Notes: a model not told the origin generated them from the letters alone. Shown: positions 17,182-25,396, counted from the stretch's first letter. The stretch is DNA of 44,843 nucleotides from a virus (IMGVR_UViG_3300021478_000053:1-44843), one strand, 5' to 3'. Numbers and translations: made by a program.

Positions 17182-18462
17182 ATGCCCGGGCTTTTTGGTG
17201 ACGGTCCTAATCCTCTTTCTGAACTTGGCGGCCTTTTTGGAGCCTTTGCGGAGGGCGCAAGCCCCGCCAGAGCCCAGCAGGCTTACACGCAGCGTCTTTT
17301 AGCGGCGCAATTGCAAAGTCTTGCCCAAATGCCTGAGTTTCAGGGACCGGGCGGGATAGCCAAGGCACTCGCGACAATCCAAAATCCCGAACTGCAGAAA
17401 TATCAGTTCCAGCAATTGCCGCAGCAGCACCAGTTAGAAGAAACACTAAAGCCCACATTCGGCCCGCAGGGCGCAGCCCTTGGTTCACAACAGCCTGCCT
17501 TGCTCGGCCCGCTATTCAAGCCGGAAAAGCTAGAACCGGGCGGCAGCTTGGTTAGCCCAATGCAGTTTCCCGGCATGGGCGGCGGTGGTAATGGTGCTCC
17601 TTCAATTGCGGGCGCCGATGCGGCTCTCGCGACGGGTGCGGGCGGCGGCACGCCTGCTCCGCCTAGTGGCGCGTCTGGCGGCCCCCATATCCTCGCCGAG
17701 AACAATAAGGGCATTATTGGCGATGAACCCGCCGAGAACGCCGTTGCTCAACGCTTAATAGGCGACAAATCCGCATATGACCAAATGGGCTCGGGCATGG
17801 GACCGCTCGGTAAGCTCAATTTACAAAAACTCAAGGCTATTGAAGCCCAGCGCATGAAGGAACAGGGCATCACGCCTGGCATGCTCGCGGAGCGCACCGC
17901 CAAATTCCCGGCATTCGCCGAAGCTGTCAAAAAGCGCACCGACCAAGGCAGCAATATGGGCCAGGCGGCCATGGAGTTTCAGGACATTTGGCCGAAATTC
18001 ATGGATGCGCTCAAGAGGGTCAATAGCAGTCAATTTCCCACCTTCAATGCGCTTGAGCAATTCGTAAAGCAGCATGCTGGCGACCCCAATGTGGCGGAGC
18101 TGAGCCAATACATCGACAATACGCTGCCCAGCATCTACGGGCGCGCCATCAGTGGGACGACACAACGTCCCCTGCTTGATGACAAGAGAGCCATCCGCGA
18201 AGGTTTGAATAAATTCTGGAATACGGGGCAGATGCAGGCAGCCGGGGTAGCATTGGACAACGAATTCAGGGCGGCCCGCGAAGCCAATGCCAAGCAAATC
18301 AACGTCCACAAGTCTCAGTTCGGAATGGGCGATCCTATTCCAGCAGAGATACAAGCACAGATCCAGCAAGCCATGGCAGCTAACAAGCCCCTTAGTAAAC
18401 TGATCGAACGCCTGCAAGAGCACGGCTACGACACCAGGGCGCTTGAGCGCGGGCTAAAATAA
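17182..18462 (+). CDS. Internal virion/ejection-type protein (426 aa)
   Basis: 426 aa from the ATG at 17182; an in-frame TTG at 17167 lies within the preceding gene and is less likely. The N-terminal 200 residues are Gly/Pro/Gln-rich and probably disordered. The C-terminal half is helical (KRVNSSQFPTFNALEQFVKQHAG...; AQIQQAMAANKPLSKLIERLQEHGYD). It shares its stop with the next ATG (TAATG). Likely a component of the DNA-ejection apparatus by position. Confidence 0.65.
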   Translation: MPGLFGDGPNPLSELGGLFGAFAEGASPARAQQAYTQRLLAAQLQSLAQMPEFQGPGGIAKALATIQNPELQKYQFQQLPQQHQLEETLKPTFGPQGAALGSQQPALLGPLFKPEKLEPGGSLVSPMQFPGMGGGGNGAPSIAGADAALATGAGGGTPAPPSGASGGPHILAENNKGIIGDEPAENAVAQRLIGDKSAYDQMGSGMGPLGKLNLQKLKAIEAQRMKEQGITPGMLAERTAKFPAFAEAVKKRTDQGSNMGQAAMEFQDIWPKFMDALKRVNSSQFPTFNALEQFVKQHAGDPNVAELSQYIDNTLPSIYGRAISGTTQRPLLDDKRAIREGLNKFWNTGQMQAAGVALDNEFRAAREANAKQINVHKSQFGMGDPIPAEIQAQIQQAMAANKPLSKLIERLQEHGYDTRALERGLK

Positions 18463-20111
18463 TGCCGTCGATCTTTGATGACATTGCCTCTGCTGGACCT
18501 ACCGGCGCACGCGCTGCCCCTAAGGGGATATTCGATGATATTCTGGCACCGGGGAGCATCGACCAGCTCGCGCCCAAGCGCCCGCTACAGCAAGAACAGG
18601 AGATCGGCCGCCGCACAATCTTCCGCGGCCTGCAGGATATTCCAGAGGGGGCGGCACAGCTCGGCACGCATGGCCTTGAGGAGTTAACCGGAAGCGGCGC
18701 CGGCGCCGGAACGGTAGACAAATATATTGCCGACCAAGAGGCGGCATATAACAAGGGCTTTCCTTCTGGTCATGCCCCATCGTTCGATGCCGGTCGCGCA
18801 ATTGGCAATATGGTTGCCGGTGCACCATTCGCTTTGGCCCCGGAAATCTTTGGCAGCCGTTTAGCCGCCGGGGCTTTAAGCGGCGCGCTTTCCGGTGCTT
18901 TGCAGCCAGCAACCCCCGGTGCTGATTTTTGGACCCAGAAAGGGGAGCAAACACTCGGTGGACTCGCCGGTGGCGTAGGAGGCTCGGCGGCGACCGGCGC
19001 GGTAGCCCGTACAATCGGCGGCGCGGCCAATCCCGACGTTAAATTGCTAATGTCCGAAGGCGTTCGCCCGACACCGGGACAAATCTCCGGTGGTTTTGGT
19101 AACGCCATAGAAGAAAAACTCAGTAGCATTCCCGGCGTGGGCGATATGATCGCCAATGCGCGGCGTCGCGCTGTGGGGCAGTTTAATAGCGCCGCCACGA
19201 ACCGCGCTTTGGGAAATATCGGCGAATCAGTAAGCGCCGCGCCAGGCCGCGATGCCATGAGCGAAATGCACGACAAGATTAGCAAGGCATATGATGCGTT
19301 GTTACCCAAGCTGACGTGGCAGGCCGACCCGCAATTTGTCGGGAATATGACAAATATCGTTCAGAACGCCAATCTGCTGCCCGACAAACAAAAACAGCTC
19401 ATGGATATTCTACGCCAGCAGTTCGGAAAAACCTCCCAGGGTATGATGTCGGGACAGACATTCAAGGAGGTTGATAGTAAGCTTGGAAAAATTGCCCGGG
19501 ACTATAAGGGGGCGCAAGATCCAGACCAGCGAAATCTTGGTGACGCATTCCAGGCCGTGCAAACGGAATTACGGTCCGCGCTCGAGCGATCAAATCCCAA
19601 CCATGCGCCAGAGCTTAAAAGCATTAACGCCGCTTATGCAGATGCCCTCAGAGTACAGGGTGCCGCAGGCCGGCAGGGTTCTGAAGGCGGCATGTTTAGC
19701 CCCGCAGCTCTGTCAGGTTCTGTTCGGCAGCTCGACCCCACCTTGCGCAAGGGCGCATTCGCCAGGGGCGAAGCTAGGATGCAGGATTTATCGGATGCCG
19801 GCAGGGCGGTGCTGGGTAATAAGGTGCCCGATAGCGGTACCCCTGGGCGGGCTTTAATGGCCGCCATGGCCCTTGGTGGGCTCGGGGGGGAGGGGCATCA
19901 TATTCCCATAATCGGGCATTACACGCCGGCTCTTGCTGCCGCTGGGGCGGCTGGCATGGGTCTATATACGGCCCCCGGGCAAACCCTTATGGCGCACCTT
20001 CTTGCCTCTCGTCCGGCCGCGGCGGCGCCAATAGCGTCTGTTGTGCGAAGGGCCGGTCCGCTGGCTGCGACAGGCGTGGGCGGGCTTTTGGCCCAGCAAT
20101 TCGGTCCATAG
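18462..20111 (+). CDS. Large internal virion protein with hydrophobic C-terminus (549 aa)
   Basis: 549 aa. The N-terminus repeats a FDDI motif (PSIFDDIAS ... KGIFDDILAPGS). Gly/Ala-rich hydrophobic stretches occur at ~105-185 (FALAPEIFGSRLAAGALSGA...). The middle is helical and the C-terminus (residues ~470-549) is again Gly/Ala-rich and hydrophobic. Such proteins are typical internal or ejection proteins that insert in the host envelope. It is followed by a 301-bp gap before the transglycosylase gene. Confidence 0.65.
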   Translation: MPSIFDDIASAGPTGARAAPKGIFDDILAPGSIDQLAPKRPLQQEQEIGRRTIFRGLQDIPEGAAQLGTHGLEELTGSGAGAGTVDKYIADQEAAYNKGFPSGHAPSFDAGRAIGNMVAGAPFALAPEIFGSRLAAGALSGALSGALQPATPGADFWTQKGEQTLGGLAGGVGGSAATGAVARTIGGAANPDVKLLMSEGVRPTPGQISGGFGNAIEEKLSSIPGVGDMIANARRRAVGQFNSAATNRALGNIGESVSAAPGRDAMSEMHDKISKAYDALLPKLTWQADPQFVGNMTNIVQNANLLPDKQKQLMDILRQQFGKTSQGMMSGQTFKEVDSKLGKIARDYKGAQDPDQRNLGDAFQAVQTELRSALERSNPNHAPELKSINAAYADALRVQGAAGRQGSEGGMFSPAALSGSVRQLDPTLRKGAFARGEARMQDLSDAGRAVLGNKVPDSGTPGRALMAAMALGGLGGEGHHIPIIGHYTPALAAAGAAGMGLYTAPGQTLMAHLLASRPAAAAPIASVVRRAGPLAATGVGGLLAQQFGP

Positions 20112-20211
20112 CTTTTTTGCAGAGATAAACAGCCCCCCGGAAAGCAAGGGCGACCACAGCCGCGCCTGCGGCAACCACGGCATATTGCCAGGAAGGAGAG
20201 CCAGGAGCCAT
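19987..20211 (-). CDS. Possible minus-strand membrane protein (74 aa)
   Basis: An open frame on the opposite strand, starting in the 20.1-20.4 kb gap and running 125 bp into the 3' end of the preceding gene. The product starts MAPGSPSWQYAVVAAGAAVVAL, one plausible transmembrane helix, followed by a basic segment (LCKKAMDRIAGPKARPR). The hydrophobic part lies mostly in the otherwise empty gap. There is only a weak AGGCGG site before the ATG, and the rest of the region is rightward. Could be a chance frame. Confidence 0.25.
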   Translation of the reverse strand: MAPGSPSWQYAVVAAGAAVVALAFRGAVYLCKKAMDRIAGPKARPRLSQPADRPFAQQTLLAPPRPDERQEGAP

Positions 20212-20412
20212 GCCAGTCGAACCGCCTAGGATACCGCCCCCCAGGTGGACAGCCCCCTACTTCGCAAGTATCGGTAAGTTCGTATTTCGCGATATTGTTG
20301 GTATAGATAGCGTATCGCATGATTTCGCGAGCGTGCCCGCCATCCATGGCCGCCACCACACATCTTTTGTGATTTAAGCATCCAGCGCCCGCATCTAAGG
20401 CAACGTTTTAGC
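20112..20412. other. Intergenic gap between ejection and transglycosylase genes
   Basis: The longest gap in the structural array. It holds the start of the minus-strand frame above and a plus-strand 55-codon frame (20210-20377) preceded by CCAGGAGCC; neither is convincing. A promoter for the downstream genes would fit here, but no good -35/-10 pair is visible. Confidence 0.5.
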
Positions 20413-21147
20413 ATGGATTTTGCAGCTCCGATTATCGGCCTTGAGAGCGGCGGCCATCCTAACGCTAAGAATCCGCGCTCGTCTGCCACAGGTCCAGGGC
20501 AGTTCATCGACGGCACTTGGCTCGATATGATCCACAAGTACCGGCCCGATCTTGAGCAAGGCCGGTCCAGAGGGGAAATTCTCGGGCTGCGCTCCGACCC
20601 CGACCTCTCCAAGGACATGACCAACAACTACGCGCAAGAGAATCAAGCCTTCCTGCAGAGCAAGGGACTGCCGGTCACGCCGGGGACGACCTATCTAGGC
20701 CACTTCCTTGGACCGCAGGGCGCCGCGAAGGTTCTTGGCGCCCCTCCCGATGCGTCTGCACGGGATATTCTAGGCGATAGCGTGGTCGCTGCCAACCCCT
20801 TTCTGGGGCGCATGACGGCCGGCGATTTGCGGCAATGGGCCGAGGGCAAAATGCAGGCCCAGCCATTACCGGCTGCCACTGACGTACCTAACGCTCCACC
20901 AATTGCCGGCCCAGCACCAACCAACCCTGGAGCGCAATCGCCATCTCTAGGCGCCGCGCCGTCGCAGACTCAGCAATTAGTCGGCGCAGGCGGCAATGGC
21001 GGTGCTCCACAGGCTCCTCCTGTTAATGGCCCGCAGGCACCACAGCTTCAATTAAGGCAAGCGCAGCAATTTAGACCGCAGGTCAACATGCAATATCTGC
21101 AACAGGCAATGCAAAATTTCCCCGCCATCTTGCGCGGCTTCCTCTAG
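20413..21147 (+). CDS. Virion-associated lytic transglycosylase
   Basis: 244 aa. The N-terminal ~150 residues are a lysozyme-like transglycosylase domain: IGLESGG with catalytic Glu11, then ATGPGQFIDGTW (25-36) and YLGHFLGPQGAAKVL. It opens the peptidoglycan locally during DNA entry. The C-terminal ~90 residues are Pro/Gln/Ala-rich and probably a flexible tether (QLQLRQAQQFRPQVNMQYLQQAM). The position between ejection proteins and fibre fits a virion enzyme rather than the lysis endolysin. Confidence 0.85.
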   Translation: MDFAAPIIGLESGGHPNAKNPRSSATGPGQFIDGTWLDMIHKYRPDLEQGRSRGEILGLRSDPDLSKDMTNNYAQENQAFLQSKGLPVTPGTTYLGHFLGPQGAAKVLGAPPDASARDILGDSVVAANPFLGRMTAGDLRQWAEGKMQAQPLPAATDVPNAPPIAGPAPTNPGAQSPSLGAAPSQTQQLVGAGGNGGAPQAPPVNGPQAPQLQLRQAQQFRPQVNMQYLQQAMQNFPAILRGFL

Positions 21148-21158
21148 GGATTTCATAA

Positions 21159-22244
21159 ATGGCTACTGGAGTTGTTAGCTGGTCGCAAACCGCGGCCTCG
21201 AACGCTAATTCTGATAGCACAATCAATTGGGCCGAGGGCATGGCGGCGTCGCAAGTGGACGACAGCGCCCGTGCCATGATGGCGTCAGTCGCCAAATACC
21301 GCGACGACATTGCCGGGTCATTGGTAGCGGGCGGCAGCAGCACAGCCTATACGGTGACAAGCAACCAGGGGTTTGCCAATTTTGCACAACTGGACGGCCA
21401 GCGCCTAACCATCCGTTTCAATGCGACAAACACCATCGGATCACCAACATTGAATGTTGATGGGTTGGGAGCCAGATCCATCAACGTCAGCACAACCCAG
21501 GGAGTCGTGGCGGGAGCCGTCCAGATCAATTCCGTCAGAGACTTGACCTACGTCGATGCTAGCGGGTGTTTCATCCTGCATGATCGGCCACTCAGCATGG
21601 CCAATCACACCTTTACCACCAGCGGCACCTATACTCCGGGTGCCGGCATGGCCTTTGTTCTTGTCAGGCTCATCGGTGGTGGCGGTGGTGGTGGCGGCGC
21701 TGCGGCCTCTCCCAGCGGCGTTTCCAGCGGCGGCGGCGGCGACGCCGGCGGTTATGCCGAAGCCATCCTGACGGCGGCACAAGTAGGGGCAAGCCAGACT
21801 GTCACCATAGGTGCTGGCGGTACCGGTGGTGTAACTGGCAACAATCAAGGCGGCACCGGGGGCACGACTTCATTAGGGACTCTTGTCCGCGCCACCGGCG
21901 GCACCGGCGGGACTGGCGCCGCCGCCAATCAGACAGGTCAGACCGGAGGCACACCGGGGTCGGGCAACATTGGCGACATTCAACTTATCGGCAGCGCCGG
22001 TAGTGCCGGAATGGCGTGCGGCATCACCTCAGTAAGAGGCCCTTCGGGCACCGGCGGCGCTGCCGCTCTGCTTAGCGGCACAACGCCTGGCGTTGTCTCC
22101 GGTGCAGCCGCTGCGACCAACGGCAATGGCGCCAGCTCATTTGGTGCCGGCGGTGCCGGCGGCCAGGTTAACGGCTCGGCCAGCACCGCAGCCGGCGGTG
22201 TTGGTGGCCAAGGCTATCTTACCATTATCGAGTTCACTGCCTGA
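21159..22244 (+). CDS. Tail fibre with glycine-rich adhesin domain
   Basis: 361 aa. The N-terminal ~150 residues (INWAEGMAASQVDDSARAMMASVAKYRDDIAG and following) are a common phage fibre attachment and shaft domain. From ~residue 165 on the protein is extremely Gly-rich with runs such as GGGGGGGGAAASPSG and repeated GGTGGT, ending in GYLTIIEFTA. Gly-rich C-termini of this type form polyglycine-helix sandwiches in some phage adhesins. Host recognition is inferred. Confidence 0.8.
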   Translation: MATGVVSWSQTAASNANSDSTINWAEGMAASQVDDSARAMMASVAKYRDDIAGSLVAGGSSTAYTVTSNQGFANFAQLDGQRLTIRFNATNTIGSPTLNVDGLGARSINVSTTQGVVAGAVQINSVRDLTYVDASGCFILHDRPLSMANHTFTTSGTYTPGAGMAFVLVRLIGGGGGGGGAAASPSGVSSGGGGDAGGYAEAILTAAQVGASQTVTIGAGGTGGVTGNNQGGTGGTTSLGTLVRATGGTGGTGAAANQTGQTGGTPGSGNIGDIQLIGSAGSAGMACGITSVRGPSGTGGAAALLSGTTPGVVSGAAAATNGNGASSFGAGGAGGQVNGSASTAAGGVGGQGYLTIIEFTA

Positions 22245-22281
22245 CTTTTATTTGTTTGGTGGACAATGGGGAAATCAGATC

Positions 22282-22485
22282 ATGGGACTTGCAGAGATAA
22301 TGTTGATTATTACGATCATAATGCCTGGCAAGGAGCCTATACACCATAGCGTTCCGATGCCTGACATCGTGACATGCTTGAAGGAAGCCGAAGAGTTTCT
22401 GAACCATGATTTCCCGGACACCCTGAACGCAGCAACAGTGGGGGCGACATGCAAAGGCGATATACCGCAGCGGCAGCCATCCTGA
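22282..22485 (+). CDS. Small secreted or membrane-anchored protein (67 aa)
   Basis: 67 aa. A hydrophobic N-terminus (MGLAEIMLIITIIM) could be a signal or anchor, followed by PIHHSVPMPDIVTCLKEAEEFL and a second Cys near the end. Small proteins with this two-Cys layout are frequent in the lysis-proximal part of alphaproteobacterial phages; their role is unknown. Start at 22282 chosen because it places the hydrophobic stretch at the N-terminus; GGGGAAA lies upstream. It overlaps the next gene by 37 bp. Confidence 0.55.
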   Translation: MGLAEIMLIITIIMPGKEPIHHSVPMPDIVTCLKEAEEFLNHDFPDTLNAATVGATCKGDIPQRQPS

Positions 22486-22826
22486 TAGCGGCGTTTCTGT
22501 GCGGCGGCGTTGCCGCCCACGACTATGCACGCCCCGAGCTTAAATCATGGTTCATGGGGCTGCATAATCAGCGGGGCACCCCATGCTGCGACGGTGACGA
22601 TGCAGTCCACGTTGAAGATCAGGATTGGCAGATCTTTTGCGAGGCCGGAACGGGGCAATGCCATTACCAGGTCAAGCTGGATGGCAAGTGGTACACGGTG
22701 CCAGACGAGTCGGTCATTCTGACGCCCAATAAAACCGGGACGGCCCTTGTATGGCCGGTCAAGACTTGGGGGGCTGCCAACGGTGATTATGCAATCCGCT
22801 GCTTCATGCCGGGGGCTGGGATATGA
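22449..22826 (+). CDS. Secreted Cys-rich protein with signal peptide (125 aa)
   Basis: 125 aa. Residues 1-23 form a clear Sec signal peptide (basic MQRR, then AAAAILIAAFLCGGVAA with an A-x-A-like cleavage site before HDYARPE). The mature part has paired cysteines in GTPCCDGDDAV plus three more Cys, indicating a disulfide-bonded periplasmic protein. Family function is unknown to me; similar proteins lie near lysis genes of rhizobial phages. ATGA overlap with the next gene. Confidence 0.7.
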   Translation: MQRRYTAAAAILIAAFLCGGVAAHDYARPELKSWFMGLHNQRGTPCCDGDDAVHVEDQDWQIFCEAGTGQCHYQVKLDGKWYTVPDESVILTPNKTGTALVWPVKTWGAANGDYAIRCFMPGAGI

Positions 22827-22993
22827 GCATTATCCGCGGCGCGATCTGGGCATTGCTTGTGGTGGGGTGCGCTCTTGCACTTTATCAAAATTTGCACTGG
22901 ACCTGCCGCCTACCGGGCGGCGGTGAGATGATGAGGGATGGATATCATCCATTCAAAAATTGCAACTCACGTTTCCCGTGGGGCGGGTTGTAA
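22823..22993 (+). CDS. Small membrane or lipoprotein-like protein (56 aa)
   Basis: Starts at an ATGA overlap. The N-terminus MSIIRGAIWALLVVGCALAL is one hydrophobic segment containing VVGC, which fits a lipobox, so the protein may be a lipoprotein anchored through Cys15. The 40-residue remainder has two further Cys and is polar. By location between secreted protein and endolysin it could be a lysis accessory (outer-membrane spanin-like), but there is no direct evidence. Confidence 0.5.
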   Translation: MSIIRGAIWALLVVGCALALYQNLHWTCRLPGGGEMMRDGYHPFKNCNSRFPWGGL

Positions 22994-22998
22994 AAATA

Positions 22999-23568
22999 AT
23001 GAACATTGACAAACTCAAAGCCGCCAACGCTGCCCGCTGGCACGCCATGCATACCGATTCGGCGCTCGGCCGCACCCTGGACCACTTCGCGGAAAAGCTT
23101 ACGGACGAACTCGCCAGGGGGCGCTATCAGACCGTCAGCGAAAGAACGCACGTTCCCTGGTGGGTGATTGCGGTTATCCACCTGCGGGAGGCGTCGCAAA
23201 GCTGGGCTGCGAATTTGGCGCAGGGCGACCCGTGGGACAAGGTTTCAATCCATGTGCCGGCACACCGTGGGCCGTTTCATTCATGGGAGGATGCAGCGAT
23301 CGATGCCCTCGTTAATTGCGCTCCCCATGCCTCCAAATGGGCCGACTGGTCTATCGGCGGCACGCTTACGCTTCTGGAAATGTACAACGGTCTCGGTTAC
23401 GCCATGCATGGCATGGCTTCACCGTACGTATGGGCCGGGACTGATCAATATCATCGAGGCAAGTATGTCGCGGACGGGCATTTCGATGCTCACGCCGTAG
23501 ACCATCAGCTTGGTTGCGCCGCCCTGCTCGCGCGAATGCGCCTCATGGACAAGAGCATAGATCTATGA
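22999..23568 (+). CDS. Putative endolysin (lysozyme-like family)
   Basis: 189 aa from the ATG at 22999; an upstream in-frame TTG would cut into the previous gene. The sequence ERTHVPWWVIAVIHLREASQSWAANLAQGDPW, then HVPAHRGPF-SWEDAAIDAL, GGTLTLLEMYNGLGY and KYVADGHFDAHAVDHQLGCAALL follows a lysozyme-fold family found in phages and cyanobacteria (V-I-H-x-R-E-x-S, NGFGY, GKFVADG). Glu64 is the probable catalytic residue. It lacks a signal peptide, so a holin would be needed for release. Confidence 0.75.
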   Translation: MNIDKLKAANAARWHAMHTDSALGRTLDHFAEKLTDELARGRYQTVSERTHVPWWVIAVIHLREASQSWAANLAQGDPWDKVSIHVPAHRGPFHSWEDAAIDALVNCAPHASKWADWSIGGTLTLLEMYNGLGYAMHGMASPYVWAGTDQYHRGKYVADGHFDAHAVDHQLGCAALLARMRLMDKSIDL

Positions 23569-23584
23569 AGTGGGAGCTTCGCTC
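23565..23584 (+). repeat. Hairpin repeat unit before the hydrolase gene
   Basis: ATGAAGTGGGAGCTTCGCTC, one copy of the dispersed 20-bp repeat. Its first ATGA contains the endolysin stop, and the base after it begins the ATG of the hydrolase gene. Confidence 0.8.
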
Positions 23585-24127
23585 ATGACCCTCGTGCGCT
23601 ATGCCTGCCACGGTCTTGGTGTTGTTCAGCCTATAGACATATTGGCCGCTGATCTAAGCAGGCTGCAACCCGATAAGCCGCCGTTTAAGATTGTCGGCGG
23701 TATGGACCCGCAGCTTGAGCAGTTCCAGATCGAAGAGGGTATGAGCCCGCACGATTCATTCGTATGGATCGGGCACTCCAAGGGCGCTGCGCTCGGCTAC
23801 TACATTCCGCAATATCATATGGCGCTGCATTTCAAGCTTATCATAACGGTGGATCCGATGTGCTGGGCCTCCAACATAAAATGTTCTGAGTGGGATATCG
23901 CGCCGCCCCTGCCTGGGCAATGGCACGCATCGGGCAACTACGATCGCTGGATAAATATCAGAACGTCAACGTATCCCGGCGGGGGAGTATGCATCACCAA
24001 GGATCACCGCGTCGAGGACCACCACTTCCCCGACTGCGATCATATCGGCGTCATTGCCGACCAGCGGGTGCGGAAGATCATCTTTGGTGCCTTCGAGGCG
24101 CAATTCATGGGAGGATGCAGCAAGTGA
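23585..24127 (+). CDS. Alpha/beta-hydrolase (esterase/lipase-like) in the lysis cassette
   Basis: 180 aa. Starts at the ATG following a hairpin repeat. WIGHSKGAALGYY (61-73) is a nucleophile elbow G-x-S-x-G with Ser65. Asp90 (IITVDPM) and His153 (CDHIGVI) are the likely acid and base. The sequence IVGGMD.. to the elbow fits a compact hydrolase of the thioesterase/lipase type. Adjacent to the endolysin it recalls LysB esterases of mycobacteriophages, but the host here is probably Gram-negative, so the substrate is open: outer-membrane lipid, acylated cell-wall component or a capsule ester. Confidence 0.6.
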   Translation: MTLVRYACHGLGVVQPIDILAADLSRLQPDKPPFKIVGGMDPQLEQFQIEEGMSPHDSFVWIGHSKGAALGYYIPQYHMALHFKLIITVDPMCWASNIKCSEWDIAPPLPGQWHASGNYDRWINIRTSTYPGGGVCITKDHRVEDHHFPDCDHIGVIADQRVRKIIFGAFEAQFMGGCSK

Positions 24128-24378
24128 TCAAGTGGGCCATCTGGCTACTCCTGTTGGTAGCCAGTTTTGCCGCCATGGAGGCTTGGTCGCTATATCACGA
24201 TACCTCTACGCTCTCGCGTTTCGTGTGGACCGTCACCTACTATTTTCCGCCAACCCCGTTTATCGCCGGCTTCGTTGCCGGCTTTCTCTGCTGTCATTTC
24301 TGGTGGGGCGGGATCGTTTCATTCCGAAAAGTCAAACAGGATTACACAAATGGAACCAAATTCCGAAACTTCCGATAG
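24124..24378 (+). CDS. Membrane protein with two TM helices (84 aa, GTG start)
   Basis: 84 aa, GTGA overlap start. TM1 is IKWAIWLLLLVASFAAMEAW. After a polar loop, TM2 is FIAGFVAGFLCCHFWW, followed by a basic tail. The HFWW ending of TM2 recurs in small membrane proteins of lysis regions. It overlaps the next gene by 29 bp. Could be a holin partner, an antiholin or an inner-membrane spanin-like protein; not decidable here. Confidence 0.6.
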   Translation: MIKWAIWLLLLVASFAAMEAWSLYHDTSTLSRFVWTVTYYFPPTPFIAGFVAGFLCCHFWWGGIVSFRKVKQDYTNGTKFRNFR

Positions 24379-24559
24379 GATCGTAAGCTGGCTTGTGCAT
24401 CGCCTGCGCGAGCCGACAACGTATGCGGGTCTGGGCGTGCTTCTCGCGGGCTTCGGACTCAGGGATTCGGCTTCGTGGGCGAACGCAATCACCACGACCG
24501 CAATGGGAATTGCCGGCATTGCCGCAATGGTAATGGCGGAAAAGGGCGTTAAAGGCTAA
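24350..24559 (+). CDS. Holin-like protein (69 aa)
   Basis: 69 aa with a charged N-terminus (MEPNSETSDRIVSWLVHRLREP), one hydrophobic segment AGLGVLLAGFGL and a second ANAITTTAMGIAGIAAMVMA, ending in basic KGVKG. Size, two short TM segments and position after the endolysin fit a small holin. Start ATG 24350 lies inside the preceding gene. Confidence 0.6.
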   Translation: MEPNSETSDRIVSWLVHRLREPTTYAGLGVLLAGFGLRDSASWANAITTTAMGIAGIAAMVMAEKGVKG

Positions 24560-24572
24560 ACAGGAGAATGAA

Positions 24573-24857
24573 ATGGCTTTAGATATTGCAGGCAGCCTCA
24601 CTAACCTACTTCCGAGCACCAATAGTTTGATTACCGATCTGATCGCCGGCGCGGCCGGCACGGTCGTTATTTCTGGGCTCAAGAGCGGGAGTGGCCAGGA
24701 CGCGCTCGACCCGATGCACTGGTTCCATCACCCTGAGTCCAATACCACGGGCGTGGTCCAGGGCAGCAACGTCATCCAGATGTCGAAGTTCATGGCGCTG
24801 ACGCCGGACCAGCAGAAGATGTTCCAGGCGCTCAATTATACCGTCATCCCAGGCTAA
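24573..24857 (+). CDS. Small hypothetical protein of the lysis region (94 aa)
   Basis: 94 aa with a good CAGGAG site before the ATG. An N-terminal weakly hydrophobic part (SLITDLIAGAAGTVVISGL) is followed by a polar segment rich in His/Pro and a helical end (ALTPDQQKMFQALNYTVIPG). No family recognised. Its stop overlaps the next ATG by one base. Confidence 0.6.
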   Translation: MALDIAGSLTNLLPSTNSLITDLIAGAAGTVVISGLKSGSGQDALDPMHWFHHPESNTTGVVQGSNVIQMSKFMALTPDQQKMFQALNYTVIPG

Positions 24858-25153
24858 TGGGTGCCCTGCTAGGGCTCGCTGGGGCGGTGCTGATAGGCCA
24901 TATAGCCTTCGGCACCGCCATAGGTGCGCTCACCGTTCCCGCATGGGTGGAGCTTGGAGGGGGCGTGGTGAGCGTGATTCAGCTTGACGCTAAACTATTG
25001 AAGGCGCTTGCGACTCGTGCTAAGCATCAAAAGGTTGGCTACGACAAGTCGGGAAGCAAGATAGTCGTGCATGGGCGGACGGGGGAGACAACCCCCGCCG
25101 CCCTCTGCTTTCGCGGCGCGCCCTCTGCCCAAGCCGCACGATTCTGCCCATGA
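24857..25153 (+). CDS. Hydrophobic small protein (98 aa)
   Basis: 98 aa. The N-terminal half is hydrophobic and Gly-rich (LLGLAGAVLIGHIAFGTAIGALTV) and probably membrane-inserted; the C-terminal half is basic and polar. The last ~20 residues look unconstrained, and the stop falls in the first ATGA of a triple hairpin repeat, so the 3' end may have been remodelled by repeat insertion. Function unknown. Confidence 0.55.
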   Translation: MGALLGLAGAVLIGHIAFGTAIGALTVPAWVELGGGVVSVIQLDAKLLKALATRAKHQKVGYDKSGSKIVVHGRTGETTPAALCFRGAPSAQAARFCP

Positions 25154-25210
25154 AGCGTAGCTCTCGCTACATGAAGCGGGGGCTTCGCTCATGAAGCGCG
25201 AGCTTCGCTC
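25150..25210 (+). repeat. Three tandem hairpin repeat units before the holin gene
   Basis: Units at 25150-25170 (21 bp, variant with CTCTCGCTAC), 25171-25190 and 25191-25210, each starting ATGAAGCG and the last two ending GCTTCGCTC. The ATG after the third unit (25211) is the holin start; the stop of the preceding gene is in the first ATGA. Confidence 0.85.
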
Positions 25211-25396
25211 ATGAGCACCAATACCCCCCTCAACGTTTGCGCGGATGTCCTAGCGGGAGGAGCCGTGGTGGGAACGTTGACGGGCTATTTTCCCCTAATT
25301 GCCGCAATCGCCGCCTTCCTGGCGAGCCTGTGGTATTGCGTCCAGCTCTGGGACTGGTGGCAGCAACGCAGGAATAAGAATGACGCAGGCACCTAG
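25211..25396 (+). CDS. Holin
   Basis: 61 aa. A short polar start is followed by a weak hydrophobic segment (VLAGGAVVGTLTGYF) and a strong one (PLIAAIAAFLASLWYCVQLWDWW), then a charged tail QQRRNKNDAG. This is the usual layout of small phage holins with the aromatic-rich end (W-Y-x-x-Q-x-W-D/E-W). It would time lysis by forming the membrane hole for the endolysin. Start set by the repeat-borne ATG. Confidence 0.7.
   Translation: MSTNTPLNVCADVLAGGAVVGTLTGYFPLIAAIAAFLASLWYCVQLWDWWQQRRNKNDAGT

Noticed and set aside
20210-20377. 55-codon plus-strand frame in the 20.1-20.4 kb gap
   Set aside because: Has CCAGGAG upstream, but the sequence is Pro/His-rich with no domain pattern; not strong enough to call.
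22999-23568. Classical Sec signal or SAR domain on the endolysin
   Set aside because: The N-terminus MNIDKLKAANAARW is polar; the longer start adds residues from the preceding gene only.
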